From the NCBI GenBank assembly GCA_910586645.1, contig CAJUIS010000042.1, forward strand, positions 1-11,882: a stretch of DNA of 11,882 nt, written 5' to 3'. The notes under the pieces are model-generated. The model was given only the letters and a program-made list of their open reading frames with translations. It was not told the DNA's origin and did not search any database. The translations under genes were made by a program, and so were the position numbers. Source of the stretch: an uncultured Lachnospiraceae bacterium. GTDB lineage: Bacteria; Bacillota; Clostridia; Lachnospirales; Lachnospiraceae. This document shows positions 8,899 to 11,882 of the stretch, piece by piece (the stretch's first letter is position 1; each line of letters begins with the position of its first letter).

Positions 8899-8920
8899 AA
8901 TGCGGAAGATGGGACTTGAA
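8898..8920 (-). repeat. Attachment-site copy (left): tRNA-Leu T-loop to 3' end
   Basis: The 23 bases are identical to 10316-10338. Read on the minus strand they are TTCAAGTCCCATCTTCCGCA, i.e. the T-loop, 3' T-stem strand, 3' acceptor strand and discriminator base, plus a few trailing bases. A duplicated tRNA 3' end starting in the T-loop is the usual footprint of tyrosine-integrase insertion. No rest of a tRNA is attached to this copy. Confidence 0.8.
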
Positions 8921-8975
8921 AGAATTTTAACTTCCGCAAATATAATAACAGAAAGGCTTTTAGCGTATCTCTATC

Positions 8976-8999
8976 AAAACGTGTTCAAAAACGTGTTCA
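8976..8999. repeat. Two tandem 12-base repeats near the left attachment core
   Basis: AAAACGTGTTCA occurs twice in perfect tandem (8976-8987, 8988-8999), starting 55 bases inside the left core. A closely related AAAAGCGTGTTCA lies near the other end (10240-10252). Possible integrase or excisionase arm-binding sites (inference). Confidence 0.6.
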
Positions 9000-9039
9000 A
9001 AATTATAAACCAAGAAGTCTGGTATTTTCAATTTTCTAT

Positions 9040-9068
9040 ATTTTACTTTTAAAAAACCAGTATGTCAA
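9040..9068 (-). promoter_or_regulatory. Consensus-like promoter reading toward the left attachment core
   Basis: Minus strand TTGACA (9063-9068), 17-base spacer, TAAAAT (9040-9045). Transcription would start near 9033, cross the tandem repeats and the tRNA-like fragment, and stop at the terminator at 8850-8898, giving an RNA of roughly 180 bases. I see no good reading frame in that stretch. Confidence 0.5.
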
Positions 9069-9187
9069 GGGGCGCGTGCTTGCAAGTATACATTTTACCC
9101 CTTTACACAGCGGACGCTTTTCAAAATAATAATGGAAATTGAGGGAATGTCAAACTTCTATTCTTTGGATTGCATTTTTATCAAGGT

Positions 9188-9387
9188 CTAACCATTGTAT
9201 CTGCTACATTTTCGGTCACATGGAATATCAATTTCCATATCGCCATAGCTGGTATGCATGGTTTTCCGGGAATTGCCGTTTCTGGAATCACCGGTATCCT
9301 TATTGCAGTAATCATACTTGGAATGCCCCAGCTCACCATTTCCCGAAGATCCGCCTTTTGCAGGGAATCTTTTTTCCTGCCTGCCAT
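9188..9387 (-). pseudogene. IS256-family transposase relic (internal deletion and frameshift)
   Basis: ATG 9387 has GGAGG eight bases upstream and opens with an N-terminus typical of the family: MAGRKKDSLQKADLREMVS to about GIPSM. From 9313 a different minus-strand frame continues with DSRNGNSRKTMHTSYGDM and then EIDIPCDRK, which matches the conserved SRNG-x-x-x-KT ... GE-x-x-(I/V)-x-(V/I)PRDR block of the mutator/IS256 transposase family. The normal ~45 residues between the two blocks are missing, the frame shifts, the usual PRDR is PCDR, and a stop at 9188-9190 ends it. The catalytic DDE region is absent. It cannot be active. The first frame also stays open to 9181, but its composition after the junction is meaningless. 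Confidence 0.8.
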
Positions 9388-9391
9388 AAAA

Positions 9392-9439
9392 TAAACCTCC
9401 AAACTAAGTAATTTTTTCTTACATCAGTTTGAAGGTTTA
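9392..9439 (-). promoter_or_regulatory. Hairpin enclosing the transposase ribosome-binding site
   Basis: Fourteen-base arms (9392-9405 and 9426-9439) are complementary with one G-U pair, plus an inner GTAA/TTAC. The Shine-Dalgarno GGAGG (9396-9400 on the minus strand) lies within the 3' arm of the RNA hairpin. This fits the fold-back control known in several IS families, where transcripts entering from outside fold and hide the transposase start. That role is inferred from position. Confidence 0.55.
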
Positions 9440-9463
9440 CACAATCTTTAGGATACTTCCTTA

Positions 9464-9814
9464 CTATTTTTTTATTAATTTCTTCTTTAGTATATTATGT
9501 TGAATTTCAAGCCAGGCTATTTCTCCCAAAATTACCAAAACAAATAAAATCATCTGCACTACGATGTAATCATATTTCTCAATAAAATAAACAAAAACAG
9601 AAAGTGTTAGAAAAAGCGCGCCTCCGTATATTATTAAATTTTTACCATGTTTATGGTTCCACTCTAATACATCTTCCAATTCATCTTCACATGGTGGTTT
9701 CTCACCTGTATTTAAAGATACAGGTTTTTCAGAATTATATTGCCTAATACCAAGCGCTACAAAAATTAGTGATACTAAAAAAGAGATTGCCAAATATATG
9801 ATTGTTTCTGCCAT
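9464..9814 (-). CDS. Small three-helix membrane protein of unknown function
   Basis: A 116-residue protein with three predicted membrane helices: about 4-24, 59-79 and 83-103. Between the first two is a hydrophilic stretch with GEKPP and an acidic EDELEDVLEWNHKHGKN segment. The tail is basic (KKKLIKK). The pattern YxSxxPVxxxTGEKPP ... WNxxHG is familiar from small Firmicutes membrane proteins (DUF3784-like), but I cannot assign a function. The start is ATG 9814 with GGGGAAG about eight bases upstream; a TTG at 9835 is less likely. It has its own promoter and is the only apparently intact gene between the two attachment copies. Codon use is AT-rich compared with the housekeeping block. Confidence 0.7.
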   Translation of the reverse strand: MAETIIYLAISFLVSLIFVALGIRQYNSEKPVSLNTGEKPPCEDELEDVLEWNHKHGKNLIIYGGALFLTLSVFVYFIEKYDYIVVQMILFVLVILGEIAWLEIQHNILKKKLIKK

Positions 9815-9853
9815 ATAATCTTCCCCTTTCGTCAATGTAAAAATTCCGATTTG

Positions 9854-9880
9854 ATTATACCATACTTTTATACGGAATCA
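9854..9880 (-). promoter_or_regulatory. Promoter of the small membrane protein gene
   Basis: Minus strand TGGTATAAT: a perfect -10 (9854-9859) with an extended TG. The -35 is weak (TATGAT at 17-base spacing), as is usual for extended -10 promoters. It lies about 40 bases upstream of ATG 9814. Confidence 0.6.
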
Positions 9881-9946
9881 TACAACTTTTATGAATATTA
9901 TTTCTATTCTAATCTAAAGGATAATGTATCATCGAGATTAAAGGAT

Positions 9947-9964
9947 AGTCACATATTTGTGACT
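9947..9964. repeat. Perfect-arm palindrome AGTCACA-TATT-TGTGACT
   Basis: Seven-base arms around a 4-base centre. It sits about 90 bases upstream of the small membrane gene promoter and about 40 bases before the ATG at 10005 on the plus strand. The form is typical of a dimeric repressor site. The flanks also hold TAAAGGATA twice (9915-9923, 9939-9947). Confidence 0.45.
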
Positions 9965-9991
9965 TTAGTAAAAAGGTAAATTTATAAATAG

Positions 9992-10234
9992 GGAAGTCTG
10001 ATTTATGAATCGCCAATCCATTATTATTTCTCAATTATATACAGGATTATACAAGGCAGTTCGACATTATATAGCGCCCACAAAAAATGGCCTGCTGGCG
10101 TAAACCCGCCTGTTGAAACAAATTCTTCTGTACAATTTCTAATCTTGCGAGAAAAACAAAGGATTTTTTATATTATCAGGGAATCCGAAAAAGAAATCCA
10201 TGTCTTTAGGGCGGATGCTGAGAGAGAAGCGTGA
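9992..10234 (+). pseudogene. Unidentified decayed reading frame
   Basis: One frame is open from 9992 to the stop at 10232-10234 but has no normal start codon. Its last ~60 codons look protein-like (KKWPAGVNPPVETNSSVQF, later EIHVFRADAEREA). A separate ATG at 10005, with AGGGAAG upstream, opens a neighbouring frame of 32 codons (MNRQSIIISQLYTGLYKAV...) that stops at 10101-10103. A start in one frame and a plausible continuation in another suggests a frameshifted gene remnant. I do not recognise the family. The rest of the 9840-10316 stretch holds only the palindrome, the GTGTTCA motif and the terminator listed separately. Confidence 0.3.
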
Positions 10235-10245
10235 TTGGGAAAAGC

Positions 10246-10265
10246 GTGTTCAAACCATTTGAACA
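10246..10265. repeat. GTGTTCAAA inverted repeat near the right attachment core
   Basis: TGTTCAAA-CCA-TTTGAACA: perfect 8-base arms at 10247-10254 and 10258-10265. It ends 51 bases from the right core. It repeats the GTGTTCAAA motif found in tandem 55 bases inside the left core. Confidence 0.6.
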
Positions 10266-10304
10266 TAAAAAATAAGGAAACCCTGATATATTTCAAGGCT
10301 TCCT
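10265..10304 (-). terminator. Intrinsic terminator after the tRNA-Leu-like gene
   Basis: On the minus strand AGGAA-g-CC-t-TGA pairs with TCA-g-GG-t-TTCCT (10275-10304), a stem of 10 pairs broken by two single mismatches with a six-base loop, followed by TATTTTTTAT. It lies 15 bases after the tRNA 3' end. Confidence 0.7.
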
Positions 10305-10315
10305 CACTTTTCATC

Positions 10316-10338
10316 TAATGCGGAAGATGGGACTTGAA
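10316..10338 (-). repeat. Attachment-site copy (right): tRNA-Leu T-loop to 3' end
   Basis: Identical over 23 bases to 8898-8920. This copy is continuous with a tRNA-like gene to its right. Together the copies bracket about 1.4 kb. Confidence 0.8.
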
Positions 10339-10418
10339 CCCACACGAGCGCATTGCTCACAAGATCCTTAGTCTCAATGGTTCGGGCTTTTAATAATCTT
10401 GCCTGCAACCACCCCCGC
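10319..10418 (-). tRNA. tRNA-Leu-like gene (anticodon AAG), atypical D-arm
   Basis: A 100-base cloverleaf can be drawn. The acceptor pairs GCGGGGG with CTTCCGC (two G-U), discriminator A. The anticodon stem TGAGA/TCTTG holds loop CTAAGGA, so the anticodon is AAG (Leu, CUU). The class II variable arm is GAGC-AATGC-GCTC. The T-arm is GTGGG-TTCAAGT-CCCAT. No CCA is encoded. The 5' part is odd: instead of the short Leu D-arm with AATTGGCAGA, there are 24 bases between a GGTT/AACC stem, including CAGGCAAGATTATTAAAAG, which resembles the leader at about 10447-10469. The gene is about 14 bases longer than usual for tRNA-Leu. It may be a functional variant, an element-borne tRNA-like attachment site, or a pseudogene rebuilt by integration. 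Confidence 0.55.
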
Positions 10419-10461
10419 AAAATACCATAAAATAAAGGCTTTTGAACTTTTATAAAAAAGT

Positions 10462-10495
10462 CTTGCCTGTATATTTAGTATTTCTTACAGGTAAG
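10462..10495. promoter_or_regulatory. Inverted repeat overlapping the tRNA-like gene start site
   Basis: Plus-strand CTTGCCTGTA (10462-10471) and TACAGGTAAG (10486-10495) are complementary except for one position. The right arm begins directly at the -10 box, and transcription should start near 10489 inside that arm. The full hairpin therefore cannot form in the RNA, and the repeat is better read as a DNA-binding operator. Confidence 0.45.
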
Positions 10496-10524
10496 ATTAT
10501 AGCACATACACGCTATAAATACAA
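10496..10524 (-). promoter_or_regulatory. Strong promoter of the tRNA-Leu-like gene
   Basis: Minus strand TTGTAT (10519-10524), 17-base spacer ending TGC, TATAAT (10496-10501): a good -35, a perfect -10 and an extended TG. The predicted start is about 10489, giving a ~70-base leader before the tRNA-like 5' end. Confidence 0.7.
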
Positions 10525-10614
10525 GCAAAAAATTCGGCAAGATTGTTTTTATTTTCCAACAAGACCAATTACCCATGGAACCAATTTAAAAATGATTGTA
10601 CAGAATTGCCCGTC

Positions 10615-10693
10615 AAATTGCACAAAAAAACACTGTTTTCAACCCTCTATAGGCTTCATACAGTGCTTTTTATGCTATTTTTTTGTGCAATTT
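10615..10693 (-). terminator. Large inverted repeat, likely terminator of the 102-residue gene
   Basis: Perfect 16-base outer arms AAATTGCACAAAAAAA / TTTTTTTGTGCAATTT (10615-10630, 10678-10693) enclose inner arms CACTGT/ACAGTG (10631-10636, 10660-10665). On the minus strand the inner stem is followed by seven T, fitting termination about 25 bases after the stop at 10717. The outer arms exceed what a terminator needs. GCAATTTTAC also recurs directly at 10687-10696 and 10711-10720. Confidence 0.6.
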
Positions 10694-10716
10694 TACCACA
10701 ACTTTTTTAAGCAATT

Positions 10717-11025
10717 TTACGTTTCTTGTTCTTCAATACTTTTCAGCAGGTCTAAGCTATGCAATAGCTTAACGGTATCCCGAACCCCTGCCAAATAACT
10801 TAGGTCAAGACTTCTATGCTCTATTGTTTGAATACAAGCTATATAGTCATTAACAATAAGCCTATCAGCTTTGGCAAGGTTTAAAGCTGTATACCGTTCT
10901 TCTAAATCACTTAAATCTTTTTCATCTTGCTGTAAAGTTTCATCTTCTAAAATAAGTTTGTCTTTACTTCTGTCTATCATGTGTCCTAGATGTGTTTCAA
11001 GCAGTTCTTCAATAAATGCGTCCAT
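10717..11025 (-). CDS. Unidentified 102-residue acidic helical protein
   Basis: Charged and predicted mainly helical. A Glu/Asp-rich middle (LEDETLQQDEKDLSDLEERY, about 26-45) is followed by DRLIVNDYIACIQTIEHRS and a conserved-looking SYLAGVRDTVKLLHSLDLL (about 76-94). There is no signal peptide or membrane helix. Proteins of this size with a C-terminal (Y/F)xxGxxD motif often sit beside regulators and mobilisation genes in Clostridia elements; DUF6809-like membership is possible but unproven. ATG 11025 has AAAGGGGAA at good spacing and a strong promoter upstream. It is divergent from the Cro/CI-like gene. I do not assign a function. Confidence 0.75.
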   Translation of the reverse strand: MDAFIEELLETHLGHMIDRSKDKLILEDETLQQDEKDLSDLEERYTALNLAKADRLIVNDYIACIQTIEHRSLDLSYLAGVRDTVKLLHSLDLLKSIEEQET

Positions 11026-11063
11026 ATGTTCCCCTTTCTTGTATTTGCTTATGTAACATAACC

Positions 11064-11092
11064 AGTATAGACAAATATTTGTTAATATGCAA
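11064..11092 (-). promoter_or_regulatory. Promoter of the 102-residue gene with a palindromic operator in its spacer
   Basis: Minus strand TTGCAT (11087-11092), 17-base spacer, TATACT (11064-11069). The spacer contains the perfect 12-base palindrome ACAAATATTTGT (11071-11082), where a bound dimer would block RNA polymerase. The divergent neighbour encodes a Cro/CI-like protein, the obvious candidate binder (inference). Confidence 0.65.
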
Positions 11093-11141
11093 GCGTTTTA
11101 TTTTGCTTGATAATAGGAACAATAGGAAAGGGGGCGATTTT

Positions 11142-11345
11142 ATGATAAGTTATGAGCCGTTGTGGCGTACCATGAAAGAAAATAACATAACAACTTATAC
11201 GCTTATCTATAAGCACAATTTCAGCCCCTACACAATCACGAATCTAAAACGCAACAAATCTATAACAATGAACACATTAGAAAAGCTATGTAAAATCCTT
11301 AATTGTCAGGCTGAAAGCATAGTTATCTTTACTGAAGATGAATAA
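11142..11345 (+). CDS. Small Cro/CI-type helix-turn-helix regulator
   Basis: A 67-residue single-domain DNA-binding protein of the XRE/HTH_26 type. It has PLWRTMKENNITTYTLI (helix 1), HNFSPYTITNLKRNKSIT (turn and recognition helix) and NTLEKLCKILNCQAESIVIF (helices 4-5), the usual layout of short regulators on mobilisable elements and Tn916-like elements. It probably controls the divergent promoter at 11064-11092 and its own expression. ATG 11142 has AAAGGGGGCG upstream. No strong promoter box is clear; TGATAAT near 11107 could be a -10. An intrinsic terminator follows it at once. Confidence 0.85.
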   Translation: MISYEPLWRTMKENNITTYTLIYKHNFSPYTITNLKRNKSITMNTLEKLCKILNCQAESIVIFTEDE

Positions 11346-11356
11346 AAGCACAGTCA

Positions 11357-11391
11357 AGGCAGAATAACAAAGTGCGTTATTCTACCTTTTT
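11357..11391 (+). terminator. Intrinsic terminator of the regulator gene
   Basis: AGG-c-AGAATAAC pairs with GTTATTCT-a-CCT (11357-11368, 11376-11387) around a seven-base loop, followed by TTTTTC. It begins 12 bases after the regulator stop. Confidence 0.75.
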
Positions 11392-11411
11392 CAATTATTT
11401 ATTCATACTAA

Positions 11412-11483
11412 AAATGTCAAGACAGAAAAGAGTATTTTCAGATATAAAGAATCTGAAAATCTTCCTTTTCAATCTTGACATTT
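11412..11483. repeat. 72-base three-segment inverted repeat between convergent genes
   Basis: Outer arms AAATGTCAAGA/TCTTGACATTT (11412-11422, 11473-11483), middle GAAAAG/CTTTTC (11425-11430, 11465-11470) and inner ATTTTCAGAT/ATCTGAAAAT (11434-11443, 11451-11460) are each perfect, with small internal loops between and a seven-base loop ATAAAGA. It lies eight bases after the stop of the minus-strand gene at its right. It lacks a clean T-run, so it may be more than a terminator. Confidence 0.7.
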
Positions 11484-11490
11484 GCCGAGG

Positions 11491-11882
11491 TTATCTATCT
11501 CTATCATGTGTATGTGTGCGTTCGTGTGTATGCTCTTTTTGGTCTTTATAGGCTTGTTGAATATCTTTTCTTTCTTGCATAGGTAATGTAGGATTAACAA
11601 TTTCAGGATAAGGCTTTGGACTATTTGTTAAATGCGCTTGAAAACATTCCCTTTCATATTGCGCTTGTGTTAGTGCTTTTTCTTTGCAATAATTTTCTCT
11701 AATAGAAACATATCTGTTAAATTCTTTTTGTCTTTTTTCTTCTCTTTCTATATCCTTTTCCCTGTCGCTTAAATCTCTCTCTTTGCTTGTTAAACTTTTT
11801 TCTTTTTGTTGTAGTTCTCTTTTTTGTTTATCAAGTTCTTTCTGTCTTTCTAAGTTCTGTTTTTTCTGTTCTTTTAATTTTT
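11491..11882 (-). CDS. Probable mobilisation/relaxase protein, C-terminal part (runs off the right edge)
   Basis: The last 129 residues of an open frame that continues beyond 11882. The first ~55 visible residues are a dense Lys/Glu/Gln coiled coil (ERQKELDKQKRELQQKEKS, then SKERDLSDREKDIEREEKRQ). Next comes a less charged part with YVSIRENYCKEKALTQAQYE and a proline stretch (NSPKPYPEIVNPTLP). It ends in a His/Arg-rich tail (EHTHERTHTHDRDR). Long coiled-coil tails of this sort are typical of Pre/Mob (MobV) and related relaxases of Firmicutes elements. The catalytic domain is outside the window, so this is inferred from tail character and neighbours. The stop is TAA at 11491-11493. Confidence 0.6.
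   Translation of the reverse strand, partial: KLKEQKKQNLERQKELDKQKRELQQKEKSLTSKERDLSDREKDIEREEKRQKEFNRYVSIRENYCKEKALTQAQYERECFQAHLTNSPKPYPEIVNPTLPMQERKDIQQAYKDQKEHTHERTHTHDRDR

Noticed and set aside
8976..8999. CRISPR-like or iteron array
   Set aside because: Only two 12-base tandem copies with no spacers; there is no CRISPR pattern anywhere in the window.
9019..9060. Hairpin CTGGT...ACCAG as a terminator
   Set aside because: Only five outer pairs plus a TTTT/AAAA segment, long AT-rich loop, and it overlaps a good promoter; probably chance in AT-rich DNA.
9170..9394. Plus-strand 74-codon hydrophobic open frame
   Set aside because: It is the antisense of the IS256-family relic; its apparent membrane helix comes from the reverse complement of the transposase sequence.
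9102..9443. TTTACACA at 9102-9109 and 9436-9443 as IS terminal repeats
   Set aside because: The copies are in direct rather than inverted orientation and only eight bases long, so IS ends could not be fixed.
10454..10495. Terminator or attenuator in the leader of the tRNA-like gene
   Set aside because: The hairpin plus T-run looked like one, but the predicted start site (about 10489) falls inside the first arm, so the transcript would lack part of it; it is kept as an operator-like inverted repeat.
10442..10798. Plus-strand 118-codon open frame
   Set aside because: It crosses the tRNA-like promoter, the large inverted repeat and the 3' end of the minus-strand 102-residue gene, has no ribosome site, and its residues look random.

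Overview
The window joins a conserved chromosomal housekeeping block (about 1-8900, all genes on the minus strand) to an AT-rich accessory region (about 8900-11882). Protein sequences, gene order (dgt, dnaG, rpoD, trmK, nif3-like, then a TGS/uridine-kinase-like gene and the RNase P RNA gene) and AAAGGGGG-type Shine-Dalgarno sites point to a low-to-mid GC Clostridia member, most likely Lachnospiraceae. This is a judgement from recognised families; no database search was run.

Core block, read in the direction of transcription (right to left): a chemoreceptor-like protein with its own promoter (8804-8832) and a hairpin after it; dgt (dNTP triphosphohydrolase); dnaG (primase); rpoD (main sigma factor); trmK (tRNA m1A22 methyltransferase); a Nif3/YqfO-type metal protein; a TGS-domain nucleoside kinase; and the 5' part of the RNase P RNA, which runs off the left edge. 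From dgt to the kinase the gaps are only 4 to 36 bases, or genes overlap, so this is probably one operon or a set of nested transcripts joining DNA replication, transcription initiation and nucleotide/tRNA metabolism.

Accessory part 1 (8899-10338) looks like a very small integrated element, or its relic. It is bounded by two identical 23-base copies (8898-8920 and 10316-10338) of the T-loop to 3' end of a tRNA-Leu, the classic attachment site of tyrosine integrases. Each copy is followed on the minus strand by an intrinsic terminator. Inside each end, 51 and 55 bases from the core, lies a repeated GTGTTCA motif. There is no integrase in the 1.4 kb. The contents are a small membrane protein gene with its own promoter, an IS256-family transposase relic whose ribosome site lies in a hairpin, and an unidentified decayed reading frame.

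Accessory part 2 (10317-11882) starts with a tRNA-Leu-like gene (anticodon AAG) that has a credible 3' half but an oversized, unusual D-arm and a strong promoter ringed by four copies of a CAGGCAAGA-like motif. Then come an unidentified 102-residue gene, a divergent small Cro/CI-like regulator with a palindromic operator inside the facing promoter, and the coiled-coil C-terminus of what is probably a mobilisation protein leaving the right edge. This looks like the end of a larger mobilisable element. The most interesting points are the integrase-less tRNA-bounded mini-element with symmetric arm-like sites, and the odd tRNA-Leu-like gene with motif copies inside and around it.
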